Shown here: positions 7,949 through 15,176 of the stretch, piece after piece | Position numbering within the stretch: the stretch's first letter is position 1 | Layout of the letters: every line of letters starts with the position of its first letter | NCBI GenBank assembly: GCA_021204175.1 | Contig: JAJPZT010000075.1 | Span: 1 to 35,122, forward strand | From: Clostridiales bacterium | GTDB taxonomy: Bacteria; Bacillota; Clostridia; Lachnospirales; CAG-274 | Length of the DNA stretch: 35,122 bases | Direction of reading: 5' to 3' | Program-made: the position numbers and the translations under genes | Notes under the pieces: model-generated | Databases searched by the model: none | What the model was told of the DNA's origin: nothing | What the model saw: only the letters and a program-made list of their open reading frames with translations

Positions 7949-8887
7949 ATGAACACAAATACAGAACTGGTATTATTCCAATCATCAGACGGAACAGTAA
8001 GTCTGAACACAATAATAAAAGATGACACAGTCTGGTTAAACAGGCAGCAAATGGCTGAGCTTTTTGACCGTGATGTAAAAACTATAGGCAAGCATATTGC
8101 CAACGCAAGAAAAGAGGAGTTAAGCGGTCAATATTCAACTGTCGCAAAATTTGCGACAGTTCAAAAAGAAGGCGATAGGGAAGTTGAGCGCCAAATAGAA
8201 TATTATAACTTAGATGTAATAATTTCTGTCGGCTATAGAGTAAAGTCTGCAAGAGGCGTAGAGTTTAGACGCTGGTCAAATTCTGTTTTGCATGATTACA
8301 TATTAAAGGGCTACGCAGTAAATAATAATCGTATAAACCAGCTAAACGAGGTTATACAAATTATGAAGCGTACTCAAAACAGCCTTGACGCACAGCAGGT
8401 TCTTTCGGTAATAGAACGTTATAATACTGCCCTGGACTTGCTGGACGATTATGACCACCAAACAATGAAAAGACCGAAAGGCAGCAGCTCTGTATACAGG
8501 CTGACCTATGAAGAGTGTAAAAAACTAATTGACAGTATGAAATTTTCTTCACAGTCCGATTTATTCGGAGCGGAAAAAGATGACTCCTTTAAAGGAAGCA
8601 TAGGAAACATTTATCAAAGCTTCGGCGGTGAAGATGTTTACCCCACTTTGGAAGAAAAGGCTGCCAATCTTTTATATTTTGTTACAAAAAATCATAGCTT
8701 TTATGACGGAAACAAAAGAATAGCTGCGGCAATATTTTTATATTTTTTAGATAAAAATGAAAAGCTTTTTCTCAATAATGAAAAGCTGATAGATGACCGC
8801 ACATTAGTGGCTCTGACTATTATGATTGCGGAATCAAATCCCAATGAAAAAGAAATGATGATAAGTGTAATTATGAATTGCATTTGA
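7949..8887 (+). CDS. RhuM-family protein with C-terminal Fic/Doc domain
   Basis: The 312-residue protein joins an N-terminal RhuM region (residues 1-120; VWLNRQQMAELFDRDVKTIGKHI, then YNLDVIISVGYRVKSARGVEFRRW), thought to be DNA-binding-like, to a C-terminal Fic/Doc domain with the catalytic loop H249-S-F-Y-D-G-N-K-R257. Fic enzymes transfer AMP or other nucleotide moieties; Doc-type members phosphorylate EF-Tu. Lys in the GNKR loop resembles Doc. It starts 35 bases after the WalK-like kinase with its own ribosome site (AAAGGAA) and could be cotranscribed with it. No small antitoxin gene adjoins it. RhuM genes are often found on mobile or accessory DNA and the neighbours here are core genes, so it may be a recent insertion. 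The target is unknown. Confidence 0.88.
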   Translation: MNTNTELVLFQSSDGTVSLNTIIKDDTVWLNRQQMAELFDRDVKTIGKHIANARKEELSGQYSTVAKFATVQKEGDREVERQIEYYNLDVIISVGYRVKSARGVEFRRWSNSVLHDYILKGYAVNNNRINQLNEVIQIMKRTQNSLDAQQVLSVIERYNTALDLLDDYDHQTMKRPKGSSSVYRLTYEECKKLIDSMKFSSQSDLFGAEKDDSFKGSIGNIYQSFGGEDVYPTLEEKAANLLYFVTKNHSFYDGNKRIAAAIFLYFLDKNEKLFLNNEKLIDDRTLVALTIMIAESNPNEKEMMISVIMNCI

Positions 8888-8918
8888 CAATATATTTTTG
8901 AATATATGTTATAAAAAA

Positions 8919-8944
8919 GCGCACCGCCAAAAAATGCAGTGCGC
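8919..8944. terminator. Bidirectional terminator between RhuM-Fic and the mgl operon
   Basis: The arms GCGCAC (8919-8924) and GTGCGC (8939-8944) enclose a 14-nt loop, with an A-run on the left (T-run for the minus strand) and TTTT on the right. It can end both the plus-strand RhuM transcript and the minus-strand mgl transcript. Confidence 0.8.
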
Positions 8945-8991
8945 AGTTTTAATTATAAATATTAATTCTTGACAACCCTTTAGCTGACTTT

Positions 8992-9345
8992 TTAATCTTC
9001 AGCCCAAGCGGCATAGAGTGTCAAAGAGGAAGAAACCGTATCGGTTTCCATATTCCAAGGGATTGTCAGATTTTCATCTATATACCATCCCGAAAAGATA
9101 TAGCCCTCTCTGGTCGGGTCTTCCGGCTCGTCAATAAAGTCGCCGTACATAAGCTTCTGGGGTTCAACGTCTGTCCCTCCTGTTGTATCAAAGGTCACCG
9201 TAAACCCCCTGTTTGAAACGGCTATTGCCAAAACAATGACAAGGGCTGCGCAGAGAGCAATTATAATTTTATTAAGAGCCGAAACTGAAATTTTGACGTG
9301 CTTATAAAGTCCTCTCAGCTGCTTTTCATTCTTATTCTCTTCCAT
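8992..9345 (-). CDS. Small membrane protein with one InlB B-repeat
   Basis: The 117-residue product has a basic cytoplasmic N-terminus (1-25), one transmembrane helix (about 26-44, IIIALCAALVIVLAIAVS) and an outside domain of about 70 residues that reads as a single Listeria-Bacteroides/InlB B-repeat (VTFDTTGGTDVEPQKLMYGD, REGYIFSGWYID, LTLYAAW). Such repeats usually occur in long tandem arrays of surface adhesins, so one copy on a single-helix anchor is unusual. It starts 11 bases after mglC on the same strand and ends before the operon terminator, so it is probably the last gene of the mgl operon. No enzymatic motif is seen. A transporter accessory role is only a suggestion from position. 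Confidence 0.82.
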   Translation of the reverse strand: MEENKNEKQLRGLYKHVKISVSALNKIIIALCAALVIVLAIAVSNRGFTVTFDTTGGTDVEPQKLMYGDFIDEPEDPTREGYIFSGWYIDENLTIPWNMETDTVSSSLTLYAAWAED

Positions 9346-9356
9346 AATTTCAACAA

Positions 9357-10418
9357 TTACTTGCGTACAAGATATTTGCGCATATCTATTGCACAGGCAA
9401 TAAGAATAATAAGACCCTTGATTATGTAAAGCATATTTGCGTCAACGGAAAGGAAGTTAAGTCCGGCGAAAATAATCTGAAGAAGGAGAACGCCGATAAC
9501 GATGCCGCTGATGCGTCCGATACCGCCGACGAAAGATACGCCGCCGATAACGCAGGCTGCAATGGCGTCGCACTCGTAGTTAAGACCTGTGTTGGCGTTT
9601 GCGGAAGCAATTCTCGCACCGTCAAAGAAACCTGTTACAGCATACATTATGCCGGCAAGCATAAATACCATAATGATTGTCTTAGATACGTTTACGCCTG
9701 ATACGTTGGCAGCTTCTTCGTTTGAGCCTACTGCGAACATATTCTTTCCGAATGTGGTCTTGTTCCAAATAATCCACATAAGAATTGTGAGAAGTATCGA
9801 ATAGAGAATGTAACGGGGAATGGCAACTCCGCCTACAGTGAAAAGCGTCTTTGTAATAAAGTCACGGTAGCCCTGTGTAAGACCGCTGAGGGTCTGACCG
9901 TTGTTTGTGCCCTGCATAAGGTACATAAGAATTATACCGTAGGTTATGAGCTGTGTGGACAGCGTAACTATAAAGGGGTGAAGCTTAAACTTTGCTACGC
10001 TGAAGCCGTTTACAAAGCCTATAACTGCACCTACAACAAGAACAACTGCCAAAACGAAAATGATAGGCGGTGCACTTGTCATATTGGGGAATACCTTAAA
10101 CACTGTAGTAAGAAGTGAAGCCGATATACAGGCGGAAAGACCTACTACACGGCCTGCCGAAATATCAGTACCCGTAAGAACTATACAGCCGCCGATACCC
10201 AAGGCTATGGGCAGCTTTGCAGCTGTCAGTGAAATAACGTTGACTATTGAAGAAAGACCCAAAAAGGCAGGTCTTTGGATCGCTATGTAAACAATCGCCA
10301 GCAAAATAATTATATACATGGCGTTATTTAAGAGCAGATCGACTATTTTTCTTTCTTTATCCTTTGTTGAAAGCGATTTAAAGCTTTCAGCCTTTGCTTT
10401 TTCTGTTTGATTTGACAA
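9357..10418 (-). CDS. mglC: Galactose/methyl-galactoside ABC importer, permease
   Basis: This is the membrane subunit of the MglABC importer for galactose, glucose and methyl-galactoside. The hydrophobic protein (about 353 residues, 8-10 predicted helices) has the BPD_transp_2 (ribose/galactose permease) signature: GRVVGLSACISA near the N-terminal third, FAVGSNEEAANVSGVNVSKT, the segment IASANANTGLNYECDAIAAC and VIGGVSFVGGIGRISG. An ATG at 10439 is in frame but lies upstream of and includes the ribosome site AAGGAGG, so the TTG at 10418, eight bases after that site, is the likely start. mglA's stop sits just upstream, so the two are translationally close. It forms one operon with mglB and mglA. 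Confidence 0.94.
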   Translation of the reverse strand: MSNQTEKAKAESFKSLSTKDKERKIVDLLLNNAMYIIILLAIVYIAIQRPAFLGLSSIVNVISLTAAKLPIALGIGGCIVLTGTDISAGRVVGLSACISASLLTTVFKVFPNMTSAPPIIFVLAVVLVVGAVIGFVNGFSVAKFKLHPFIVTLSTQLITYGIILMYLMQGTNNGQTLSGLTQGYRDFITKTLFTVGGVAIPRYILYSILLTILMWIIWNKTTFGKNMFAVGSNEEAANVSGVNVSKTIIMVFMLAGIMYAVTGFFDGARIASANANTGLNYECDAIAACVIGGVSFVGGIGRISGIVIGVLLLQIIFAGLNFLSVDANMLYIIKGLIILIACAIDMRKYLVRK

Positions 10419-10431
10419 CTTACTCGCCTCC

Positions 10432-11937
10432 TTATGCATATTTTGCCGCTAATGTCATTATTTCTTCCTGAGTGGTGGTCTTTGCGTCAACCTCTCCGGC
10501 AAGCCTTCCTCCCGACATAACCAATATTCTGTCGCAAACACCCAAAAGCTCGGGCATTTCGGAGGAAACCATTATAACGCTTTTACCCTCTTTGGCAAGA
10601 TTTAATATAAGCTGATAAATTTCATATTTTGCCCCTACGTCGATACCTCTTGTGGGCTCGTCCAAAAGCAGAACCTCCGGGTCGGTCAAAAGCCACCTTG
10701 CCAAAATAACCTTTTGCTGATTGCCGCCGGAAAGAGAACGGATTTGGGTCTTTTGGCTCGGGGTTTTAGTGCTCATAGCCTTAATTCCCCAGTCTGTAGC
10801 GTCGGACATTTTCTTTTCGCTTAAGAAAGGTCCGTTTTTGTATTTGGGCAGACTTGAAATTGTGGTGTTAGCCTGAATATCTCTTATGGCGAATATGCCC
10901 GTAGCTCTTCTTTCCTCTGTAAGCATTACAAACTTATTGGCAAGAGATTCCTTTGCACTGCGGTTTTTAACCTTGTTGCCGTGGAGATAAATTTCGCCCT
11001 CTTTACGGGTGGCTATTCCGAATATGTTTTCCAAAAGCTCGGTTCTGCCTGAGCCGTCAAGCCCGGCAACGCCCAAAACCTCACCTTTATGGGCAGTGAA
11101 GGAAACATCCTTAAGCTTCGAATACATAGCCGTCAGGTTTTTAACCTCAAGAATGGGCTCTCCTACAACGTTGTCCTTTTCGGGGTAGCGGTTTGTAAGC
11201 TCACGACCTACCATAAGACGAATGATTTCGTTCATAGTAAGCTCCTTTGCCGGACGGGTAGCAATCCACTTTCCGTCACGCATTATTGTCACCTCGTCGG
11301 AAATGCGGAGGATTTCCTCCATTTTGTGTGAGATGTAAATTATGCCGCAGCCTCTGTCGCGAAGCATATTAATAATTCTGAAAAGGTGTTCAACCTCTTC
11401 CTCGGTCAGAGATGAGGTGGGCTCGTCGAAAACGATTACCTTTGAATTAAATGAAACAGCCTTTGCAATTTCAACCATTTGACGCTGAGAAACGGGCATT
11501 GTGCTCATTATTCTCTTAGGGTCTACGTCGATTTTCAAATCGTCAAAAACCTTTTTTGTGGCGTCGTACATTTTGCCCTCTGATGTCAGAGGAATGAATT
11601 TTGAAATCTTCGGGAAACGCCCCAGCCACATATTATCCATTACGTTGCGCTTTAATGCCTGGTTAAGCTCCTGATGAACCATGGCAACACCGTTTTCAAG
11701 GGCTTCCTTAGAGGTTTTGAAGTCAACCTCGTTCCCCTCAAGATAAATGTGCCCTTCATCCTTTGAATAAACGCCGAAAAGACACTTCATAAGGGTTGAC
11801 TTACCGGCACCGTTTTCGCCCATAAGAGCGTGAACCGTACCTGCCTTCACCGTTAAAGAGACATCGTCCAATGCTTTAACGCCGGGAAAGGACTTGCTTA
11901 TACCTTCCATGCGCAGAAGGACGTTAGAATTTTCCAT
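10432..11937 (-). CDS. mglA: Galactose/methyl-galactoside ABC importer, ATPase
   Basis: The 501-residue protein is a tandem-domain sugar ABC ATPase. The first cassette has Walker [10 protein letters not shown] (about residue 40), a Q-loop, and Walker [16 protein letters not shown]. The second cassette has a degenerate Walker A ([12 protein letters not shown]), the signature LSGGNQQK and Walker [13 protein letters not shown]. This layout (full first site, modified second) is standard for MglA, RbsA and XylG. Its MglA assignment rests on MglB next door, whose calcium-binding loop is diagnostic. A good ribosome site (AAAGGAGG) precedes ATG 11937. A probable terminator lies in the 138-bp gap after mglB, which would lower mglA and mglC expression relative to the binding protein. 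Confidence 0.95.
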   Translation of the reverse strand: MENSNVLLRMEGISKSFPGVKALDDVSLTVKAGTVHALMGENGAGKSTLMKCLFGVYSKDEGHIYLEGNEVDFKTSKEALENGVAMVHQELNQALKRNVMDNMWLGRFPKISKFIPLTSEGKMYDATKKVFDDLKIDVDPKRIMSTMPVSQRQMVEIAKAVSFNSKVIVFDEPTSSLTEEEVEHLFRIINMLRDRGCGIIYISHKMEEILRISDEVTIMRDGKWIATRPAKELTMNEIIRLMVGRELTNRYPEKDNVVGEPILEVKNLTAMYSKLKDVSFTAHKGEVLGVAGLDGSGRTELLENIFGIATRKEGEIYLHGNKVKNRSAKESLANKFVMLTEERRATGIFAIRDIQANTTISSLPKYKNGPFLSEKKMSDATDWGIKAMSTKTPSQKTQIRSLSGGNQQKVILARWLLTDPEVLLLDEPTRGIDVGAKYEIYQLILNLAKEGKSVIMVSSEMPELLGVCDRILVMSGGRLAGEVDAKTTTQEEIMTLAAKYA

Positions 11938-11972
11938 TTGTTCTCGCCTCCTTTAAAAAGTTGTAATAAAAA

Positions 11973-12008
11973 GGTCTGCGGTCAAACCCCGGGGTACGGC
12001 CGCAGACC
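11973..12008 (-). terminator. Intercistronic terminator-like hairpin between mglB and mglA
   Basis: A perfect 9-bp GC-rich stem (GGTCTGCGG at 11973-11981 with CCGCAGACC at 12000-12008) is followed on the minus strand by TTTTTATT. The loop carries a 10-base palindrome, ACCCCGGGGT. It lies inside the operon, so it probably acts as a leaky terminator or as a 3' RNA stabiliser for mglB mRNA. Confidence 0.8.
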
Positions 12009-12075
12009 GATGATTTAATATAAAAAACTAATCTTTAAAAACTTCCTGCAAAAAATCTGCATTTTTGCTTGTGGA

Positions 12076-13209
12076 TTACTCCTCACCTGTGTATGTGCCG
12101 TAAGGAATATTTACACGCCATGTGCCTACAAGGTTGGCTTCGTCGATACCGTCGAATGTATCAGCACCTGACATATAGTTTTCGGAGATAACAGCGATAG
12201 CGTCAGCCATACCGTCTGCGTCCTGCTTAATAGTACCTGTCATTGTGCCTGCCTGAATAGCTGCCTTAGCTGCGTCTGTAGCGTCAACGCCGAATACGGG
12301 GATAACAGTTCCTTCTCCGCCTTCTGCATTGTAGCCTGCATTCTGAAGAGCAGTAATAGCGCCGATAGCCATTTCGTCATTGTTTGCAATAACAAGCTCT
12401 ACCATATTGCCGTTAGCTTCGCTGTACTGTGAAAGAATTGTCTGCATATAGTCGTTTGCAGCAGCTGATGACCAAAGACCGCCCTGGTCAACAAGGTACT
12501 GGTTGGAGTTGCTTGCGTCATAGAAGCTGAGTTCGGGGTAGCCTGCTTCTGTAAGAACTGCGTTTGCGTCCTCAACGCCGAACTGTGTTCTTGCGATAGC
12601 TTCTGCGTTGCCTTCCTGACCCTTGAACATAACGTAGGAGATTGTTCCGTCGCCGTTAAGGTCAACTGTGTCATAGTTTTCAACAAGATATTCGCCTATA
12701 AGCTGTCCCTGCATATGACCTGCAAGCTCATAGTCTGTACCTACGAATACGCTGTTTCCGTCATAGCTTGTAACAACCTCTTCACTAACTGAACGGTTGA
12801 AGAAGATAACGGGGATGTTCTGAGCACTTGCAAGGTCGATAATGTTCTGAGCTGCGTCGTCTGAGCCGCTGTCAACAAGGTTTACTACAAGAACGGAAGC
12901 ACCCTGAGCGATAGCTGTTGAAACCTGCTCTGTCTGTGTTGTCTGGCTTGCGTTGCTGTCATAGTCCTGATATGCTATGCCTGCTGCGTCGAAAGCTGCA
13001 TCAAGAGCTGTTCTTACACTTGAAATGTATGTATCGCTGTATGTGTAATATAATACGGCAACTGTTCCGTCAACAGCTGCGCCTTCATCTGCGGAAGCTT
13101 CTGCCGCTGCGTCATCTGCAGGAGCTGCTTCTTCGCTTGATGAACCGCCGCAGGCAGCCATACTGAGAGCCAAAACTGCCGCAAGAGTAATGCTTAAGAA
13201 TTTTTTCAT
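12076..13209 (-). CDS. mglB: Galactose/glucose-binding lipoprotein
   Basis: This is the extracellular lipoprotein that captures galactose or glucose for the MglAC importer. The 377-residue precursor has a lipoprotein signal (MKKFLSITLAAVLALSMAAC, lipid-modified Cys20), then an acidic low-complexity linker (residues 21-45) and a periplasmic-binding-protein type 1 fold. The loop DLNGDGTISYVMFKGQEG matches the calcium-binding loop of E. coli MglB, which separates it from ribose-binding proteins. NNDEMAIGAI and GVDATDAAKAAI are ligand-site segments. The frame stays open to 13365, but that extension overlaps the promoter; ATG 13209 follows AAGGAGG and starts the signal peptide. First gene of the operon, with a leader of about 120 nt. 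Confidence 0.96.
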   Translation of the reverse strand: MKKFLSITLAAVLALSMAACGGSSSEEAAPADDAAAEASADEGAAVDGTVAVLYYTYSDTYISSVRTALDAAFDAAGIAYQDYDSNASQTTQTEQVSTAIAQGASVLVVNLVDSGSDDAAQNIIDLASAQNIPVIFFNRSVSEEVVTSYDGNSVFVGTDYELAGHMQGQLIGEYLVENYDTVDLNGDGTISYVMFKGQEGNAEAIARTQFGVEDANAVLTEAGYPELSFYDASNSNQYLVDQGGLWSSAAANDYMQTILSQYSEANGNMVELVIANNDEMAIGAITALQNAGYNAEGGEGTVIPVFGVDATDAAKAAIQAGTMTGTIKQDADGMADAIAVISENYMSGADTFDGIDEANLVGTWRVNIPYGTYTGEE

Positions 13210-13336
13210 TATGAGTTTCCTCCTTAATAAGTTAAAATTGTTAAAGACGTGAAGAGCTTCTGCGTTTTTTACACCTATCACCCGGGCAGATTCGGAGCAA
13301 AAACCAACAAAAGCCGCATCCTTCTCGATAAAGATT

Positions 13337-13365
13337 ATTATACCGCAAAACCCACAAATTGTCAA
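13337..13365 (-). promoter_or_regulatory. Consensus sigma-A promoter of the mgl operon
   Basis: On the minus strand TTGACA (13360-13365) and TATAAT (13337-13342) are separated by 17 bp, a perfect consensus. The predicted leader before mglB is about 120 nt. I did not find a clear cre (CcpA) site in it. Confidence 0.9.
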
Positions 13366-13419
13366 CGGCTAACCCTTATTTTTTGTGCAAAAATTTAACT
13401 TGTGAAGTGAAAAGTTAAT

Positions 13420-13446
13420 TTCCACTTTAAGGGAGTAAAAGTGGAA
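13420..13446. repeat. TTTCCACTT repeat cluster, possible operator
   Basis: A perfect 9-bp inverted repeat, TTCCACTTT (13420-13428) and AAAGTGGAA (13438-13446), is followed by two more direct copies of ATTTCCACTT up to 13499, immediately upstream of the candidate toxin transcript. CACTTctatAAGTG (13467-13480) is a further small dyad. These could be regulator binding sites. The second copy of the element at 26.9 kb lacks this cluster. Confidence 0.4.
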
Positions 13447-13602
13447 GTTAGTCTTTCCCCAATTTCCACTTCTATAAGTGTAGAATTTATTTCCACTTTT
13501 ATTATATATATTAACAGGCAATTTGCTAAAGGGTCGGTTAGGCAGCCTTCTATATAATTTTTAAGTACCTTGTCGGACTTTTGTTATAAGGAGGTGAGAC
13601 CT

Positions 13603-13725
13603 ATGACTATGTTTGAAGTTATTTTTGCATATTATGCTATAAAACAGTTTTATTACTGTTTCAAATACATAATTATGCCTGCGATAAAAATCAGACATAC
13701 AAAAAGCCGCCCCACAAGCAAATAA
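13603..13725 (+). CDS. 40-aa hydrophobic peptide, candidate type I toxin
   Basis: The short gene encodes a 40-residue peptide that begins MTMFEVIFAYYAIKQFYYCF, continues with a hydrophobic stretch to about residue 28 and ends in a basic tail (KIRHTKSRPTSK). It is preceded by a near-perfect ribosome site AAGGAGGTGAG (13588-13598) with good spacing. The 38-residue peptide at 27053 shares the pattern [FL]-[ED]-[VI]-I-[FY]-A-Y-[YF]-x-I-x-Q-x-x-Y-x-x-x-Y-I, so conservative substitutions indicate coding selection. The start M-T-x-[FY]-E resembles, from memory, the Hol_Tox-like toxins TxpA and BsrG of Bacillus, which insert into membranes. The gene's last 24 bases lie in the hairpin shared with the antisense RNA. 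Toxicity is inferred, not shown. Confidence 0.75.
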   Translation: MTMFEVIFAYYAIKQFYYCFKYIIMPAIKIRHTKSRPTSK

Positions 13726-13738
13726 GCGGTGGCTTTTT
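13701..13738. terminator. Hairpin at end of toxin candidate; antisense-RNA terminator
   Basis: AAAAGCCGCC (13702-13711) pairs with GGTGGCTTTT (13728-13737), with one G-U on the plus strand, flanked by A- and T-runs, so it can stop transcription from either side. The copy-2 equivalent keeps pairing with different bases (AGACCACC with GGTGGTCT). Confidence 0.75.
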
Positions 13739-13800
13739 ATGTTCTAACTAAACCGCCGCCTAACCACCTTTTACGTGGTTGCTTAGCCGAATACGGCGGA

Positions 13801-13836
13801 GAAAGGTGAGTACGCCAATACTCGCCTTTCTTTTTT
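13801..13836 (+). terminator. Terminator of the toxin-candidate mRNA (copy 1)
   Basis: A 12-bp stem (GAAAGGTGAGTA at 13801-13812 with TACTCGCCTTTC at 13819-13830, one G-U) and a 6-nt loop are followed by TTTTTT. It implies a sense mRNA of about 320 nt with a long structured 3' region. Confidence 0.9.
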
Positions 13837-13844
13837 ATATTTAT

Positions 13845-13873
13845 ATTATACACCAACTTCTCCTCTATTTCAA
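13845..13873 (-). promoter_or_regulatory. Antisense RNA promoter (copy 1)
   Basis: On the minus strand -35 TTGAAA (13868-13873), a 17-bp spacer and -10 TATAAT (13845-13850). The segment GTGTATAATATAAATATA is identical in copy 2 at 27285-27302. It fires toward the toxin candidate and drives no protein gene. Confidence 0.85.
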
Positions 13874-13926
13874 GTCTTTTAAAAAATATTTTTAAGCAGT
13901 TTAAGTCTAAATAGAAAGTATTTTTC

Positions 13927-13956
13927 TTGACAGCCCTTATTCTGCGGCGTTATAAT
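13927..13956 (+). promoter_or_regulatory. Predicted promoter of cca
   Basis: TTGACA (13927-13932), an 18-bp spacer and TATAAT (13951-13956). Transcription would start near 13963, which rules out the in-frame TTG at 13956 as the cca start. Confidence 0.8.
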
Positions 13957-13994
13957 TGAAAAAACAAAAACTATATGTAACAGGCAGGTTTAAA

Positions 13995-15176
13995 ATGAAG
14001 CTTAACAAAGATGTAATATATATACTGAATAGTCTTCAAGAAGCAGGCTTTGAGGGGTTCGTTGTGGGCGGGTGTGTAAGAGACTATTTAATGGGTCTTG
14101 ACCCTCACGACTATGACATAACCACAAACGCCCTTCCGACAGACTCGAAGAAAATATTTCCAAGAACCGTTGACACGGGCATAAAGCACGGCACAGTAAC
14201 GGTTCTTGTAGGCAAGCGCAGCTACGAGGTCACAACCTACAGAATTGATGGCGAATACAAGGACAGCCGTCACCCTGAAGAGGTTATTTTCGTACAGGAC
14301 ATAGAAAAGGACTTAAGCCGCCGTGACTTTTGTATGAATGCCATAGCTTACAGCCCGAAAGAAGGCTACATTGACCCCTTCGGAGGAAGAAACGACATAA
14401 AATCGGGCATAATAAAGGGCGTAGGCGACCCAAATCTGAGATTTAACGAGGACGCCTTGAGAATGTTAAGGGCTGTCCGCTTTTCGGCTCAGCTTGGCTT
14501 TAAAATAGAAGAAAACACTTACGATGCCCTTAAAAAAAATGCAGAGCTCATTAAAAATGTCAGTATGGAAAGAGTTGCTGCGGAGCTTCTCAGGCTTCTC
14601 TGCAGCAGTCACTGTGAAAAAGCCGAGCTTCTCTGCTCCGCCAATTTAGGGGATTACTGCGTTCCCGAAATAACGGAAGCCCTGAGAAAAAGAGGGGCTG
14701 AAATTATCCCTGTTTTGAAAAATGCAAACAAAAATGGATATAATAATGAAGAAATTGCTTTAGCCGCTGTTTTGGCAAGAGACCCCGACCCCTTAAAGGC
14801 TCTTAAAGACCTTAAGCTTTCAAACAGGCTTATCGACAACGTAACCGCCCTTATAAAATATTATGACTTTAACCTTAAGACAGGGGAATATGAGCTGAGA
14901 CGGCTTTACAGCCTTTTGGGGGAGCTGGTTTTTGAGCTTTTAAACCTTAAGGAAGCAAAGGGCGAGGATATTTCAAAGGCATTCGAATTTTTAAAAGGCG
15001 AAAAAAGACTGACTAAAAAAGACCTTTGTGTAAACGGACGTGACCTTATGTCTCTGGGCTTAAAGGGCAGACAAATAGGAGTCGCTGAGGAAGGGCTTTT
15101 GGATATGATTTTGAGCAACCCCAACCTGAACGAAAAGGATATACTTTTAAAGGAGGCTTTAAAATGGCTGCGCTGA
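13995..15176 (+). CDS. cca: CCA tRNA nucleotidyltransferase
   Basis: This enzyme adds or repairs the CCA 3' end of tRNAs. The 393-residue class II polymerase-beta-type enzyme has the head motif VVGGCVRDYLMG, the metal-binding acidic motif HDYDIT, then YEVTTYRIDGEYKDSRHPEEV, the flexible-loop/motif region DLSRRDFCMNAIAY, the base-recognition motif EDALRMLRAVRFSAQLGF, and a helical body and tail. The frame is open from a TTG at 13956, but that base is in the promoter -10, so ATG 13995 is taken as the start; GGCAGG just upstream is a modest ribosome site. Its last 13 bases overlap the start of the SDR gene, so the two are translationally coupled. Confidence 0.94.
   Translation: MKLNKDVIYILNSLQEAGFEGFVVGGCVRDYLMGLDPHDYDITTNALPTDSKKIFPRTVDTGIKHGTVTVLVGKRSYEVTTYRIDGEYKDSRHPEEVIFVQDIEKDLSRRDFCMNAIAYSPKEGYIDPFGGRNDIKSGIIKGVGDPNLRFNEDALRMLRAVRFSAQLGFKIEENTYDALKKNAELIKNVSMERVAAELLRLLCSSHCEKAELLCSANLGDYCVPEITEALRKRGAEIIPVLKNANKNGYNNEEIALAAVLARDPDPLKALKDLKLSNRLIDNVTALIKYYDFNLKTGEYELRRLYSLLGELVFELLNLKEAKGEDISKAFEFLKGEKRLTKKDLCVNGRDLMSLGLKGRQIGVAEEGLLDMILSNPNLNEKDILLKEALKWLR

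Larger units (their letters stand above)
13210..13602. other. Intergenic region: mgl leader and toxin-candidate leader
   Basis: This gene-free stretch holds the mgl promoter and leader (left) and the promoter-proximal region and leader of the toxin-candidate element (right). Between them, ATTTCCACTT occurs three times (about 13418-13428, 13462-13471, 13489-13499) and once inverted (AAAGTGGAA, 13438-13446). Confidence 0.7.
13515..13836 (+). repeat. Duplicated toxin-antitoxin-like element, copy 1 (sense transcript)
   Basis: The stretch from the conserved leader (GGCAATTTGCTAAAGGGT...) to the terminator is matched in the same order at 26965-27285. Conservation is strongest in the leader (for example AAGTACC..TGTCGGACTTTTG, then TTATAA and the ribosome site), the 3' structured region and the opposite-strand promoter, and weaker at base level in the peptide gene, where the amino-acid pattern is kept. 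The sense -10 is poor here (TATATA or TATATT near 13503-13512) with no clear -35. Confidence 0.75.
13700..13838 (-). ncRNA. Predicted antisense RNA, candidate antitoxin (copy 1)
   Basis: From the minus-strand promoter at 13845-13873 a transcript would start near 13838 and end at the hairpin 13701-13738, giving about 140 nt wholly antisense to the 3' region and the last bases of the 40-aa peptide gene. It contains a hairpin (AACCAC and GTGGTT arms at 13775-13780 and 13762-13767 in sense numbering) whose pairing is preserved with base changes in copy 2. No open frame of note was seen in it. Confidence 0.68.

Noticed and set aside
8919..8944. Hairpin as a possible attachment site for the RhuM gene
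   Set aside because: It is better explained as a bidirectional terminator between convergent units; no matching repeat was found at the other end of the RhuM gene.
13210..13365. 52-codon upstream extension of mglB
   Set aside because: It overlaps the consensus promoter and has no ribosome site, whereas ATG 13209 follows AAGGAGG and begins a lipoprotein signal.
13956..13994. TTG-initiated extension of cca
   Set aside because: The TTG lies at the end of the promoter -10 box, upstream of the expected transcription start.
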